Counted from the stretch's first letter, positions 10,313-19,669 are shown. The stretch is DNA of 36,358 bases from Paracoccaceae bacterium (GCA_027492585.1 JAPUEK010000096.1:1-36358), one strand, 5' to 3'. Made by a program: numbers and translations. Notes: generated by a model from the letters alone, not told the origin.

Positions 10313-11211
10313 GCCGCGCCACCCGCCCGCACCAGCCGCCGCTGCGCCGTGACCCGGCGCCGTCCCGCTGGTCCTACCGGATGCAGCGGCTGTGGCTGAC
10401 GCCGCTTTTCCGCATCGGCTTCCATGTCGGGCTGCCGGTGCTGCTGCTGGCGGGTGTCGTCGGGCTTGTGCTGATGAACGAGGGGCGGCGCGAGGCGATT
10501 GCCGGCGGCATTGCCCAGATCAAGGAGCAGTTCCAGTCCCGCCCCGAGTTCCGCGTCAACATGATGGCGGTGGAAGGGGCTTCTTCCGATCTTGCCGATG
10601 CGGTGCGGGCGAAGCTGGCGGTGAAGCTGCCGGTTTCCTCCTTCAAGCTCGATCTCGACCAGATGCGCGACAGGGCGCAGGAGCTGGACGCCGTGGCCTC
10701 CGCCGAATTGCGGGTGCGCTCGGGCGGGGTTTTGCAGGTCCTGATCACGGAGCGGGAGCCTGCGCTCGTCTGGCGCGACGAGGCCGGGCTGACGCTGATC
10801 GACGCGACCGGCCACCGGGTCGCGGGGCTGGCCGAGCGGGCCGACCGCGCCGATCTGCCGCTGGTGGCGGGGCAGGGGGCCGATAACGCCGCCCCCGAAG
10901 CCCTCGCGCTGATCGAGGCGGCGGGGCCGCTGACCCATCGCCTGCGCGGCCTTGTCCGCGTGGGGGAGCGCCGCTGGGATCTGGTGCTCGACCGCGACCA
11001 GCGCATCCTTCTGCCGGCGGACCGCCCGGTGCAGGCGCTTGAACGCCTTCTGGCCCTCGATCAGGCGGAGGATCTGACCTCCCGCGATCTCGCGGCCATC
11101 GACCTTCGCAATGCCGCCCGCCCCGTGCTGCGGCTGGCCCCCTTTGCCCTGACCGAGGCACGCCGGGCGCGTGGCCTCGCCGCGCCCACCAAGACGGAGA
11201 ACGACCTATGA
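10300..11211 (+). CDS. ftsQ: FtsQ, divisome membrane protein
   Basis: FtsQ is a bitopic inner-membrane protein that recruits FtsL/FtsB and links early and late divisome proteins. The 303-residue product has an Arg/Pro-rich cytoplasmic tail, one transmembrane segment at about residues 38-58 ([20 protein letters not shown]), then a periplasmic POTRA region and the beta domain ending [11 protein letters not shown]. The ATG at 10300 follows GGTGGAGGA at good spacing and lies within the ddl 3' end; a further ATG nine codons upstream is less likely. The stop overlaps the ftsA start (ATGA at 11208-11211). Confidence 0.94.
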   Translation: MQSLGRATRPHQPPLRRDPAPSRWSYRMQRLWLTPLFRIGFHVGLPVLLLAGVVGLVLMNEGRREAIAGGIAQIKEQFQSRPEFRVNMMAVEGASSDLADAVRAKLAVKLPVSSFKLDLDQMRDRAQELDAVASAELRVRSGGVLQVLITEREPALVWRDEAGLTLIDATGHRVAGLAERADRADLPLVAGQGADNAAPEALALIEAAGPLTHRLRGLVRVGERRWDLVLDRDQRILLPADRPVQALERLLALDQAEDLTSRDLAAIDLRNAARPVLRLAPFALTEARRARGLAAPTKTENDL

Positions 11212-12542
11212 CGGATCTCTACCAATCCCAGCGTGCGATGCGCGCCCTGCGCCGGACCGCCATGCAGCGTGGTGTGGTGGCGATCCTCGATGTGGGGACC
11301 TCCAAGATCGCCTGCCTCGTGCTGCGGTTCGACGGCTTCGAGAGCCAGGCCGACAGCGAGGGCGTGGGGCCGATGGCCGGACAATCGACCTTCCGGGTGA
11401 TCGGGGCGGCGACGACCCGCTCGCGCGGGGTGCGCTTCGGCGAGATCGCGGTGATGAACGAGACGGAGCGGGCGATCCGCACCGCCGTTCAGGCCGCGCA
11501 GAAGATGGCCAATGTGCGGGTGGATCATGTGATCGCCTGCTTCTCCGGGGCGGAGCCGCGCAGCTACGGGCTGGCGGGGGAGCTTGACCTTCTGGATTCG
11601 GTGGTGACCGAGCAGGATGTGGCCCGCGTCATGGCCGCCTGCGACGTGCCGCCGCTCGGTGACGGGCGGGAAGTGCTCCATGCCCAGCCGGTGAACTTCG
11701 CGCTTGATCACCGCACCGGCCTTGGCGATCCGCGCGGACAGATCGGCAACCGGCTGGCCTGCGACCTGCATCTGCTGTCGGTGGATGCGAGCGTCGTGCA
11801 GAACCTGCTTTACTGCATCAACCGCTGCGATCTGGAACTGGCCGGGATCGCCTCCTCCGCCTATGTCTCGGGCATCTCCTCGCTGGTCGAGGATGAACAG
11901 GAACTGGGGGCGGCCTGCGTCGACATGGGCGGCGGGTCCACCGGCATCTCGATCTTCATGAAGAAGCACATGATCTTCTCCGATGCGGTGCGGATGGGCG
12001 GGGACCATGTGACCTCCGACATCTCCAAGGGCTTGCAGGTGCCGCTGGTGGTCGCCGAGCGGATCAAGACCAAGCATGGCGGGGTTCACGCCACCGGCAT
12101 GGACGACCGCGAGATGATCGAGATGGGCGGCGATTCGGGCGATTGGGAAAAGGATCGCCGTCAGGTGAGCCGCACCGAGCTGATCGGCATCATGCGCCCG
12201 CGGGTGGAAGAGATCCTGGAAGAGGTGCGCGCCCGCCTCGACGCCGCCGGTTTCGACAGCCTGCCGAGCCAGCAGATCGTGCTGACCGGCGGCGCGAGCC
12301 AGATCCCCGGCCTTGACGGTCTGGCCTCCCGCATCCTTGGCCAGCGGGTCCGTATGGGTCGCCCCCTGCGTGTGCAGGGCCTGCCGCAGGCCGCCACCGG
12401 CCCCGCCTTTTCGGGCGCTGTCGGACTTTGCCTCTTTGCCGCGCATCCGCAGGATGAGTGGTGGGATTTCGACATCCCGATGGAACGCTACCCCGCCCGG
12501 TCGCTGAAAAGGGCCTTCAGATGGTTCAAGGACAACTGGTAA
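11208..12542 (+). CDS. ftsA: FtsA, actin-like divisome anchor
   Basis: FtsA is a membrane-associated actin-fold ATPase that tethers FtsZ and signals to the septal synthases. The 444-residue product has the first phosphate motif ILDVGTSKIACL at residues 26-37, the second phosphate motif DMGGGSTGISIF, and the adenosine motif VLTGGASQIPGL. Its C terminus, RSLKRAFRWFKDNW, forms a basic amphipathic helix of the type FtsA uses to bind membrane. It is coupled to ftsQ. A 212-base gap follows before ftsZ, so the two genes need not be equally expressed. Confidence 0.97.
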   Translation: MTDLYQSQRAMRALRRTAMQRGVVAILDVGTSKIACLVLRFDGFESQADSEGVGPMAGQSTFRVIGAATTRSRGVRFGEIAVMNETERAIRTAVQAAQKMANVRVDHVIACFSGAEPRSYGLAGELDLLDSVVTEQDVARVMAACDVPPLGDGREVLHAQPVNFALDHRTGLGDPRGQIGNRLACDLHLLSVDASVVQNLLYCINRCDLELAGIASSAYVSGISSLVEDEQELGAACVDMGGGSTGISIFMKKHMIFSDAVRMGGDHVTSDISKGLQVPLVVAERIKTKHGGVHATGMDDREMIEMGGDSGDWEKDRRQVSRTELIGIMRPRVEEILEEVRARLDAAGFDSLPSQQIVLTGGASQIPGLDGLASRILGQRVRMGRPLRVQGLPQAATGPAFSGAVGLCLFAAHPQDEWWDFDIPMERYPARSLKRAFRWFKDNW

Positions 12543-12593
12543 CCCCCAATATCCTGAACACATGGCGAGATGCCGCTGATGGCGGCACGCAGC

Positions 12594-12625
12594 TCCCCAT
12601 ATTTTGTGGGGAATTGCACTTTTTT
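12594..12625 (+). terminator. Possible weak terminator or attenuator between ftsA and ftsZ
   Basis: A small hairpin TCCCCA/TGGGGA (12594-12599 with 12607-12612, loop TATTTTG) is followed, eight bases on, by TTTTTT at 12620-12625. The stem is short and the T-run is not adjacent, so termination would be partial at best. Confidence 0.25.
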
Positions 12626-12626
12626 C

Positions 12627-12655
12627 GTGACCTCAGGGCCGCTTGTGGATAGAAT
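12627..12655 (+). promoter_or_regulatory. ftsZ: Candidate sigma70-type promoter for ftsZ
   Basis: GTGACC at 12627-12632 (four of six matches to TTGACA) and TAGAAT at 12650-12655 (five of six to TATAAT) are separated by 17 bases, about 100 bases before the ftsZ start. This is a motif match only. An ftsZ-proximal promoter would explain the unusually long gap after ftsA. Confidence 0.35.
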
Positions 12656-12754
12656 CGGGGATAATTCGGCATTCTGGGCCTCGGGACGGGTTCAGGCAGA
12701 CCGGAACGGCAACTGGCGGGGCGCACCGCTCATAAAAGAACAGGCGGACAGAGA

Positions 12755-14425
12755 ATGGCATTGAACCTGATCATGACCTCGGATCGTGAAGAGCTGAAGC
12801 CCCGTATCACGGTGTTCGGCGTCGGCGGCGCCGGGGGCAACGCCGTCAACAACATGATCGACCAGAAGCTGGAGGGCGTGGAGTTCGTCGTGGCGAACAC
12901 CGACGCGCAGGCGCTGCAACAGTCGAAGGCGACCTCGAAGATCCAGATGGGCCTGAAGGTGACCGAAGGTCTCGGCGCGGGTGCGCGCCCCTCGGTCGGC
13001 GCGGCTGCGGCGGAAGAGACCATCGAAGAGATCGTCGACCATCTGGCCGGCGCCCATATGTGCTTCATCACCGCCGGCATGGGCGGCGGCACCGGCACTG
13101 GTGCGGCCCCGATCATCGCGCAGGCCGCGCGGGAGCTGGGCGTTCTGACCGTCGGCGTCGTGACCAAGCCCTTCCAGTTCGAGGGCAACAAGCGGATGAA
13201 GCAGGCCGAGGACGGCATCGCCGCCCTTCAGAAGGTCGTGGATACGCTGATCATCATCCCGAACCAGAACCTCTTCCGTCTGGCCAATGAACGCACCACC
13301 TTTACCGAAGCCTTCGCCATGGCCGACGACGTGCTCTATCAGGGCGTCAAGGGCGTGACCGACCTGATGGTGCGTCCGGGCCTCATCAACCTCGACTTCG
13401 CGGACGTGCGCGCCGTGATGGACGAGATGGGCAAGGCGATGATGGGAACCGGCGAGGCTGCGGGCGAGGATCGCGCCGTTCAGGCTGCCGAGAAGGCCAT
13501 CGCCAACCCGCTGCTCGACGAGATCAGCCTGCATGGCGCCAAGGGCGTTCTCATCAACATCACCGGCGGCTATGACCTGACGCTGTTCGAACTGGACGAA
13601 GCTGCGAACATCATCCGCGAAAAGGTCGATCCGGATGCGAACATCATCGTCGGCTCGACGCTCGACACCTCGATGGAAGGCATGATCCGCGTGTCGGTCG
13701 TGGCGACCGGCATCGACGTGAGCCAGGCCAAGGCCGATACCCCGGTGGCCCGCCGTCCGATGGCGCATCCGCTGCCGGTGGCCGAGCCGAAGCGCGAAGC
13801 GCCGGTGCAACTGACCGTCTCGCCGGTTGCGACCCATGTCGCCCCGCCGGTGATGCAGCAGGCCGCTCCGCAGCCGGCGCCGGTTGCGCCGCCCGCCGCG
13901 GCTCCGAGCCTCTTCGACACCATGGAGCCGCGCGGCCACGACTTCGCGCCGCGCCACGAGGAAGAAGCCGCCGACGACCTGCCGCCGCCCGCCTATCGTC
14001 CGCAGGCGCCGCTGCCGCGCACCATGCCGGCCGCTTCGGCTGCCGCCCATGATCAGGACGCCGCCGCTTTCGTGGCGCCCCGTCCGCGCACGCCCGGCAC
14101 CCCCTCGCCGGAGGCGATGGCCCGCCTGCAGGCCGCCGTGTCGAAATCGCCTGCCGCCGCCCCGCGCGCCCAGCAGCCGATGCAGCAACCGGCCCGTGCC
14201 GCCGCCCCGCAACCGGCAGCCAAGGCGCAGGAGCAGCAGCGTCCGCGCTTCGGCATCGGCGGGCTGATCTCGCGCATGGCCGGCGGCCATGGGGATGCCG
14301 CCGCAGAGCGTGCGCCCGTCGGCCGCGCCCAGCCGCCGGTCACGGCCTATGACGACGAGCCGGAGCTTTCCGCCGATCAGGAACGGATCGAGATTCCCGC
14401 CTTCCTGCGCCGTCAGGCCAACTGA
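12755..14425 (+). CDS. ftsZ: FtsZ, tubulin-like division GTPase
   Basis: FtsZ polymerises with GTP into the Z-ring that positions the divisome. Residues 1 to about 320 form the GTPase core: [17 protein letters not shown] near the N terminus, the tubulin signature GGGTGTG at 110-116, and the T7-loop segment DFADVRAVM. At 556 residues it is much longer than the E. coli protein (383). The extra length is a Pro/Ala/Gln-rich, presumably disordered linker of roughly 210 residues. The protein ends in the conserved C-terminal peptide [11 protein letters not shown] (546-556), which binds FtsA and other partners. Long linkers are known in alphaproteobacterial FtsZ. Codon use here has fewer runs of G than its neighbours, consistent with high expression (inference). 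Confidence 0.98.
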   Translation: MALNLIMTSDREELKPRITVFGVGGAGGNAVNNMIDQKLEGVEFVVANTDAQALQQSKATSKIQMGLKVTEGLGAGARPSVGAAAAEETIEEIVDHLAGAHMCFITAGMGGGTGTGAAPIIAQAARELGVLTVGVVTKPFQFEGNKRMKQAEDGIAALQKVVDTLIIIPNQNLFRLANERTTFTEAFAMADDVLYQGVKGVTDLMVRPGLINLDFADVRAVMDEMGKAMMGTGEAAGEDRAVQAAEKAIANPLLDEISLHGAKGVLINITGGYDLTLFELDEAANIIREKVDPDANIIVGSTLDTSMEGMIRVSVVATGIDVSQAKADTPVARRPMAHPLPVAEPKREAPVQLTVSPVATHVAPPVMQQAAPQPAPVAPPAAAPSLFDTMEPRGHDFAPRHEEEAADDLPPPAYRPQAPLPRTMPAASAAAHDQDAAAFVAPRPRTPGTPSPEAMARLQAAVSKSPAAAPRAQQPMQQPARAAAPQPAAKAQEQQRPRFGIGGLISRMAGGHGDAAAERAPVGRAQPPVTAYDDEPELSADQERIEIPAFLRRQAN

Positions 14426-14446
14426 GCGGGTTGCGACCCCTGTTAC

Positions 14447-14476
14447 AAAGCCCGGCAATGCCGGGCTTTTTCTTTT
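14447..14476 (+). terminator. Intrinsic terminator of ftsZ
   Basis: A perfect 10-bp stem AAAGCCCGGC/GCCGGGCTTT (14447-14456 with 14460-14469, loop AAT) runs into TTCTTTT. It lies 21 bases after the ftsZ stop and marks the end of the dcw cluster. Confidence 0.93.
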
Positions 14477-14533
14477 GCTTTATCAGGGGATTACGGCTCA
14501 TTCTCTCTGTCACACTCGGTTACAAAGAGTGAG

Positions 14534-14562
14534 TTGAGATAAATCTGATCCAGTCCTACCTA
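14534..14562 (+). promoter_or_regulatory. lpxC: Weak candidate promoter for lpxC
   Basis: TTGAGA (14534-14539) and TACCTA (14557-14562) are spaced by 17 bases in the gap after the ftsZ terminator. The -10 match is poor, but a promoter must lie between 14477 and about 14600 because the upstream transcript terminates. Confidence 0.22.
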
Positions 14563-14604
14563 GTGTCAGCCGGGGCATGACTCCGGATTTTGGGATTTCG
14601 GCCT

Positions 14605-15525
14605 GTGCAAAACACGCTCGCCTCCGCTGCCAGTTTCCAAGGGCTTGGCCTCCATTCCGGGGCGCCGGTCACGATGGTTGTGCATCCGGCTCCGGCCGAT
14701 CACGGCATCTGGTTCCGGCGCACGGATCTGGCCACCGGCGATGTGCTGGTCCCGGCCCGCTGGGATGCGGTGGTGCCGTCGAAGCTTTGCACCCTGATCG
14801 CCAATCCCTCGGGCGTGTCGATTTCGACCATCGAGCATGTGATGGCGGCGCTTGCCGGTTCCGCCATCCACAATGCGCTGATCGAGATCGACGGGCCGGA
14901 AGTGCCGATTCTCGACGGCTCCGCCGCGCCCTTCGTCGCGGGCTTCCTCGCTGCCGGAATCGTGGAGCAGGACGCCCAGGTGCGCGCCATCCGCGTTCTG
15001 AAAGCCGTCGAAGTGCGCGAGGGGGAGGCGGTGGCCCGCCTCGAACCCTCCGACATCATGGAGATCGACTTCCGCATCGACTTCACCGAAGCCGCGATCG
15101 GCCGTCAGGAAAAGCGGCTGAACATGGCCAACGGCGCCTTCGTGCGGGAACTCTCCGACAGCCGCACCTTCTGCCGCAATGCCGAGGTGGAGGCGATGCG
15201 CGAACGCGGCCTCGCCCTGGGCGGCACGCTCGAAAACGCCGTGGTCTTTGAGGGCGACCGGGTTCTGTCGCCGGGCGGGCTGCGCCATGCGGATGAACCC
15301 GTACGCCACAAGATGCTCGACGCCGTGGGCGATCTGGCGCTGGCCGGCGGGCCGATCCTTGGCCGCTATACCGGCATCCGCGCCGGCCATGCCATGACCA
15401 ACCGCCTGCTGCGCGCGCTCTTTGCGACGCCGGGGGCCTGGCGGTGGCAGGAATGCAGCGCCACGACCGGCGGCAAGCTGCCGGGGATGGGCGTCCATTG
15501 GGGCGACCTGCCGGCACGGGCCTGA
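14605..15525 (+). CDS. lpxC: LpxC, UDP-3-O-acyl-GlcNAc deacetylase
   Basis: LpxC is the zinc deacetylase that makes the committed step of lipid A synthesis in the cytoplasm. With a GTG start at 14605 the product is 306 residues, close to the E. coli length of 305, and begins QNTLASAASFQGLGLHSG after the initiator. An in-frame TTG at 14590 would add five residues. Zinc ligands fit the family: His78 in STIEHVMAAL, and His235 and Asp239 in VRHKMLDAVGDLAL. LDGSAAPF (residues 103-110) is another family mark. It is the first gene after the dcw cluster and is followed by bamD, as expected in this lineage. Confidence 0.95.
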   Translation: MQNTLASAASFQGLGLHSGAPVTMVVHPAPADHGIWFRRTDLATGDVLVPARWDAVVPSKLCTLIANPSGVSISTIEHVMAALAGSAIHNALIEIDGPEVPILDGSAAPFVAGFLAAGIVEQDAQVRAIRVLKAVEVREGEAVARLEPSDIMEIDFRIDFTEAAIGRQEKRLNMANGAFVRELSDSRTFCRNAEVEAMRERGLALGGTLENAVVFEGDRVLSPGGLRHADEPVRHKMLDAVGDLALAGGPILGRYTGIRAGHAMTNRLLRALFATPGAWRWQECSATTGGKLPGMGVHWGDLPARA

Positions 15526-15664
15526 CCGGAAGGCTGTGATTGTGCGGCGCCAAGGCAGAAACCCGTTTTGCGCCCCGGATTTTTCTGTGCTACGAGAGGC
15601 CGAAGAGCAGCGGAGTCACGCCCTGAACGGGCAGGGTTCGCAAGGCAACCGGGATAGGCAGAAG

Positions 15665-16522
15665 ATGGCAGGCGGAAAGTCGGGTGCGGTGCGGCGGGCC
15701 CTCAGCACGGCGCTTCTCATGGCGACACTGACGGTAACACTGGCAGCCTGCGGGGGCGGCGCTCCGAAGGAGCGGGCGCTTGATACCTATACGCCCGAAG
15801 AAATCTACAAGCGCGGCGAGCTGACGCTCGAAACCGGCAAGCCCGGCGATGCGCTGAAGTATTTCCAGGAGGTGGAGCGGCTCTACCCCTATACCGAATG
15901 GGCCAAGCGCGGGCTGATCATGCAGGCCTTCACCCTGCATGAATCGAAGGAATACGAGCAGGCCCGCGATGCGGCGCAACGCTATCTCGATTTCTACCCC
16001 GGCGATGAGGATGCGGCCTATGCCCAGTTCATCATGGCTTTGTCCTATTACGACCAGATCGACGAGGTGGGCCGGGATCAGGGCCTGACCTTCCAGGCGC
16101 TGCAATCGTTGCGGACGGTGATCGAGAAATATCCCGACAGCGAATATGCCAAGTCGGCGATGATGAAGTTCGATCTGGCCTTCGACCATCTTGCGGCGAA
16201 GGAAATGGAGATCGGGCGCTATTACCTGAAACGGCACAATTACGCGGCGGCGATCAACCGTTTCCGCTCCGTCGTGCAGGATTTCCAGACCACCACCCAC
16301 ACCGCCGAGGCGCTGCACCGGCTGGTGGAGTGCTATCTCGCGCTTGGCTTCACCGAAGAGGCGCAGACGGCGGCCGCGATTCTCGGCTACAACTACCAGT
16401 CCAGCCCCTTCTACGAGGACAGCTTCCGCCTGCTGAAAGGCAAGGGCCTGTCGCCCGAGGCCAAGGGGACGAGCTGGCTGGCGACCGTCTATCGCCAGAT
16501 GGTCAAGGGCGAGTGGTTGTAA
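15665..16522 (+). CDS. bamD: BamD, outer-membrane assembly lipoprotein
   Basis: BamD is the essential lipoprotein of the BAM complex, which inserts beta-barrel proteins in the outer membrane. The 285-residue precursor has a basic start, a hydrophobic stretch and a lipobox ending LAAC, with Cys29 as the lipidated residue. Tetratricopeptide-type repeats follow, including YKRGELTLETGKPGDALKYF, VERLYPYTEWA, RYLDFYPGDEDAAYAQF and GRYYLKRHNYAAAINRF, the last being a conserved BamD segment. The ATG at 15665 is preceded by AGGCAGAAG; the open frame upstream gives no signal peptide. It sits 139 bases after lpxC and 36 bases before recN. Confidence 0.95.
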   Translation: MAGGKSGAVRRALSTALLMATLTVTLAACGGGAPKERALDTYTPEEIYKRGELTLETGKPGDALKYFQEVERLYPYTEWAKRGLIMQAFTLHESKEYEQARDAAQRYLDFYPGDEDAAYAQFIMALSYYDQIDEVGRDQGLTFQALQSLRTVIEKYPDSEYAKSAMMKFDLAFDHLAAKEMEIGRYYLKRHNYAAAINRFRSVVQDFQTTTHTAEALHRLVECYLALGFTEEAQTAAAILGYNYQSSPFYEDSFRLLKGKGLSPEAKGTSWLATVYRQMVKGEWL

Positions 16523-16558
16523 GGGGGATGGGCGGGTCGCCCATCCGACGGGGTTGCC

Positions 16559-18193
16559 ATGCTTGCCTCGCTTGAGATCCGCGATGTGCTGATCATCGAC
16601 CGGCTGAGCCTTGCGCTCGGCCCCGGTCTCAATGTGCTGACCGGCGAGACGGGGGCGGGCAAGTCGATCCTGCTCGACGCCCTGGGCTTCGTGCTCGGCT
16701 GGCGGGGGCGGGCGGAACTGGTGCGGGCCGGGGCGGCGCAGGGCGAGGTGACGGCGGTTTTCGAGATCGCCCCCGGCCATCCCGCCGAAGCGGTGCTGGA
16801 AGCGGCGGGGATCGCGGCGGAGGGCGAGGTGATCCTGCGCCGGGTCAACACCGCCGACGGGCGCAAGACCGCCTGGGTCAATGACCGCCGCGTCTCGGGC
16901 GAGGTGCTGCGCGATCTCTCCGAAGTGCTGGTGGAGCTTCATGGCCAGCAGGATGACCGCGGCCTTCTGAACCCGCGCGGCCACCGGCTGCTGCTCGATG
17001 ATTTCGCGGGCATCGACACCACGGTGTCGCGCGGGCTCTGGCGGGCGCAGGCGGAGGCGCGCGCGGCCCTTCAGACGGCGGAGGCGGGGCTGGCCCGCGC
17101 GCAGGCCGAGGAGGAGTTCCTGCGCCATGCCGTCGCCGAACTCGACAAGCTCGATCCGCAGCCGGGAGAGGAGGCGAGCCTCGACGCCCGCCGCCGGATG
17201 ATGCAGGGGGCCGAGCGTATCCGCGCCGACATCGCCCGCGCCCATGCCGCGCTGACCGAGGGGGCGGAGGGGCAGATGCGCGATGCGCTCCGCTGGCTCG
17301 AAGGGGCGTCGGAGCGGGCAGAGGGCCGGCTCGAAGCGCCTCTTGCCGCGCTGAACCGGGCGCTGATCGAGCTGGCCGAAGCGGGGGAGGGGGTCGAGGA
17401 GGTGCTGCGCGCGCTCGACTTCAACCCGGCGGAGCTGGAGGCTCTGGAGGAGCGGCTCTTTGCGATCCGGGCCTTGGCGCGCAAGCATGGGGTGCTGCCG
17501 GATGACCTCGGCGGTTTCGCCGAAGATCTGCGCGGGCGGCTCGCGGCCATCGACGGCGGGGCGGCGGGGCTGGCGCGGCTGCAAAAGGCGGTCGTGCAGG
17601 CGGAGGCGGCCTATGCCGCCGAGGCGGGCGTCCTGCGGCAGGCGCGGGTTGCGGCGGCGCAGCGGCTCGATGCGGCGATGGCGGCGGAACTGGCCCCGCT
17701 GAAGATGGAGCGCGCGGTCTTCGCCACCGAACTGACCGAAGGCGAGCCGGGACCGGAGGGGCGCGATGCGGTGACCTTTACCGTGGCGACGAACCCCGGT
17801 GCGCCGGCGGGGGCCTTGAACCGCATCGCCTCGGGCGGGGAGCTGAGCCGCTTTCTGCTGGCGCTGAAGGTCTGTCTGACGGCGCAATCCTCGGGCCTGA
17901 CGATGATCTTCGATGAAATCGACCGTGGGGTCGGCGGGGCGACAGCGGATGCGGTCGGGCGACGGCTGAAGGCGCTTGCCGAGGGCGCGCAGGTTCTGGT
18001 CGTCACCCATTCCCCGCAGGTGGCCGCACTTGGCAGCCATCATTGGCGGGTGGAGAAGCGGGTGGTGGAGGGCCAGACCCTTTCGACGGTCAGCGCCCTT
18101 GCTCCCGAGGAGCGGGTCGAGGAGATCGCCCGGATGCTGGCCGGCGACCGGGTGACGGAAGCGGCGCGGGAGGCGGCGCGGGCTTTGCTTTAG
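16559..18193 (+). CDS. recN: RecN, SMC-like DNA repair ATPase
   Basis: RecN is a cohesin/SMC-type ATPase acting in recombinational repair of double-strand breaks. The 544-residue product has the N-terminal Walker A motif TGETGAGKS (about residues 28-36) and the ELHGQQDDRGLLNPRGHRLLLD region. The middle is Ala/Glu/Arg-rich coiled coil. The C-terminal half of the ATPase carries SGGELSRFLLALK and Walker B IFDEIDRGVGG, followed by VTHSPQVAA. It is the last gene of the lpxC-bamD-recN group; a dispersed repeat (copy D) lies shortly downstream. Confidence 0.97.
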   Translation: MLASLEIRDVLIIDRLSLALGPGLNVLTGETGAGKSILLDALGFVLGWRGRAELVRAGAAQGEVTAVFEIAPGHPAEAVLEAAGIAAEGEVILRRVNTADGRKTAWVNDRRVSGEVLRDLSEVLVELHGQQDDRGLLNPRGHRLLLDDFAGIDTTVSRGLWRAQAEARAALQTAEAGLARAQAEEEFLRHAVAELDKLDPQPGEEASLDARRRMMQGAERIRADIARAHAALTEGAEGQMRDALRWLEGASERAEGRLEAPLAALNRALIELAEAGEGVEEVLRALDFNPAELEALEERLFAIRALARKHGVLPDDLGGFAEDLRGRLAAIDGGAAGLARLQKAVVQAEAAYAAEAGVLRQARVAAAQRLDAAMAAELAPLKMERAVFATELTEGEPGPEGRDAVTFTVATNPGAPAGALNRIASGGELSRFLLALKVCLTAQSSGLTMIFDEIDRGVGGATADAVGRRLKALAEGAQVLVVTHSPQVAALGSHHWRVEKRVVEGQTLSTVSALAPEERVEEIARMLAGDRVTEAAREAARALL

Positions 18194-18278
18194 GCGTGGT
18201 GCTGTGGCCGGCGCCGGGGGCTTCACATCCTCCCGGCCAGCGGTCTCTCGGACCGATGGCGAAAATTACCAGCTGCAT

Positions 18279-18328
18279 CCCCCGCGGGATATGTATGCAC
18301 CGCAGGATATTTCAGACAGGAAACGGGG
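18279..18328 (+). repeat. Dispersed GGATATTTG element, copy D (double core)
   Basis: This copy contains the core twice: CCCCGCGGGATATGTATG followed by CACCGCAGGATATTTCAGAC, 18 bases apart, with a purine-rich tail to about 18328. It lies 85 bases downstream of recN on the same strand. The preceding hairpin is less clear than in copies A to C. Confidence 0.6.
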
Positions 18329-18368
18329 GCAGGGGCGGCGTTCCGGAGGGCCAGGCCGCGGGCTGGGG

Positions 18369-18878
18369 CTAGACCTGCGCGGATCTGAGGGCTGTCAGTG
18401 CCTCCTGAATTTCTTCGCGCAACTGCCGGCGTTCCTCTTCGGTGAGGAAGGCGCCCAGCTCCACTTCCCGCCCGTTTCCCCGCAGCGTCAGATAGTCCGG
18501 CACCGGCCCGGCTTTCGGCCCGGCCTTGGGGTAGATCCGGACCTCCACCCAATGGGGATTGGCCTCCCATTCCTGCCGCTTGCCGCGCGGGCCGCGACGG
18601 AGCAGGGTGATGCGGTCGGGGGTGAGGGTCAGCTCCTCCAGGATCTCGGCGTCGCGGTAGCTGCGCTCAAGCGCCCACCAGATCGCGGCGAGGGCGGCGG
18701 CCAGAAAGGGCAGGAGCGCCCAGAGCACCGGCGAGCCGAGCACCGCCAGAAGTGGCACCGCGATCAGCGCCGCCGTGCCGCCGATGAACCAGACCATCCC
18801 CCTCCGCGGCAGGGAGCGGTAAGGCCAGAGCCGCAGGCACTGACGGTCAGGGCTGGGGGGGAGCCATTCGCAGGGCAT
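18369..18878 (-). CDS. DUF2244-type membrane protein
   Basis: The 169-residue protein appears to belong to DUF2244, a family of integral membrane proteins without assigned function. Two transmembrane segments are predicted at about residues 28-47 and 50-70. A soluble C-terminal domain follows, with LTLTPDRITLLRRGPRGKR, an HWVEVRIY segment and a Glu-rich helix EERRQLREEIQEAL at the end. The ATG at 18878 is chosen because it lies four bases after the sulfotransferase stop; the longer open frame upstream runs through that gene. It is the last gene of its strand run, convergent with recN across a 175-base gap. Confidence 0.85.
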   Translation of the reverse strand: MPCEWLPPSPDRQCLRLWPYRSLPRRGMVWFIGGTAALIAVPLLAVLGSPVLWALLPFLAAALAAIWWALERSYRDAEILEELTLTPDRITLLRRGPRGKRQEWEANPHWVEVRIYPKAGPKAGPVPDYLTLRGNGREVELGAFLTEEERRQLREEIQEALTALRSAQV

Positions 18879-18882
18879 GGGA

Positions 18883-19626
18883 TCAGCAGGGCGGCTGCGG
18901 CAGGCCACGCGCGCGCCGATAGCGCGCTGCCCAGTCGCGGCTGGTGGCATCGGCCATCCGGCGGTTCGGCACCTCCAGCGGCATGTCGTCGGGCAGGTCG
19001 AGGCCCCGCAGAATCCGCCGTACATGGGTTTGCGGATCGGCGGAGAAGCTTTCATAGTCCAGTCGCAGGGGGGTGACATGCTCCCGCCCGAACCATTCTT
19101 CCCAGAGCCGGTTGCCCGCCGCCGCCTCCGCGATGAAGGCGTCAATGCGGGCGGCGTCATATTCTGGATGCCCGGCGGGCCGGTCGGGCTGATGGCCGTC
19201 GAGGTGCCAGATCTGGCTCACTTCGGCTTTCAGCCGCGAGACGGCCTGCGCGACCTCGTCCTGCCGGCGGATGTGGAGGAACCGGCAGGGGCCGAAGACC
19301 TCCCCGAACCGGGCGCGGGCGCTGCCGGGCGCCGCGCCGATCTCCGCCATGAGGGAGGGCAGGGTGGCCGCCTGAATCCGCAGGCCGAAGATGCCGTTGG
19401 CGCTCTGCCCGGCGCGGATCGCGGCGGCGCGGTAGGTTTCGGCATCGGGCGTGGAACCTTCGGCAGGCGCGATCCCCCAGTCACGGGCGTAGTCTGCCCG
19501 GTCCTCCGCACGGAACCAGGACTCGGGCCGGCCGGCCACGCCGGAGGCTTCCAGCAGCGCACATAGCAGGGTGCTGCCGGTGCGGGGCGTGGCGCAGATC
19601 ACGATGGTCAGAGGCGGCAGGCTCAT
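18883..19626 (-). CDS. Stf0-type sulfotransferase
   Basis: The 247-residue protein resembles Stf0 sulfotransferases, which move sulfate from PAPS to a carbohydrate acceptor such as trehalose. The 5'-phosphosulfate-binding loop is clear near the N terminus: VICATPRTGSTLLCALLEASGV. It is followed by the family-like GRPESWF, and later by FGLRIQAATLPSL, the RRQDEVAQAVSRLKA segment and DYESFSADPQTHVRRIL near the 3'-phosphate site. No signal peptide is seen, so it is probably cytoplasmic. The acceptor cannot be read from sequence, and no trehalose or glycan gene is nearby. It is followed after four bases by the DUF2244 gene, and the ctaD terminator lies just upstream. Confidence 0.85.
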   Translation of the reverse strand: MSLPPLTIVICATPRTGSTLLCALLEASGVAGRPESWFRAEDRADYARDWGIAPAEGSTPDAETYRAAAIRAGQSANGIFGLRIQAATLPSLMAEIGAAPGSARARFGEVFGPCRFLHIRRQDEVAQAVSRLKAEVSQIWHLDGHQPDRPAGHPEYDAARIDAFIAEAAAGNRLWEEWFGREHVTPLRLDYESFSADPQTHVRRILRGLDLPDDMPLEVPNRRMADATSRDWAARYRRARGLPQPPC

Positions 19627-19643
19627 GCGGTCCTCGGCAATGC

Positions 19644-19669
19644 AAAAGGCCCCGGATCGCTCCGGGGCC
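19644..19669 (-). terminator. Intrinsic terminator of ctaD
   Basis: On the minus strand, a perfect 9-bp stem GGCCCCGGA/TCCGGGGCC (loop of four) is followed by TTTT. It lies 18 bases after the ctaD stop and separates it from the sulfotransferase gene. Confidence 0.88.

Noticed and set aside
14516-14534. CACTC/GAGTG inverted repeat before lpxC
   Set aside because: Five base pairs around a nine-base loop is expected by chance and has no supporting context.
15590-18226. An 878-codon open frame on the minus strand over bamD and recN
   Set aside because: It lies opposite two well-supported genes, is rich in Arg, Pro and His, and shows no family motif. Such frames arise in high-GC DNA when the real gene has G or C at third positions.
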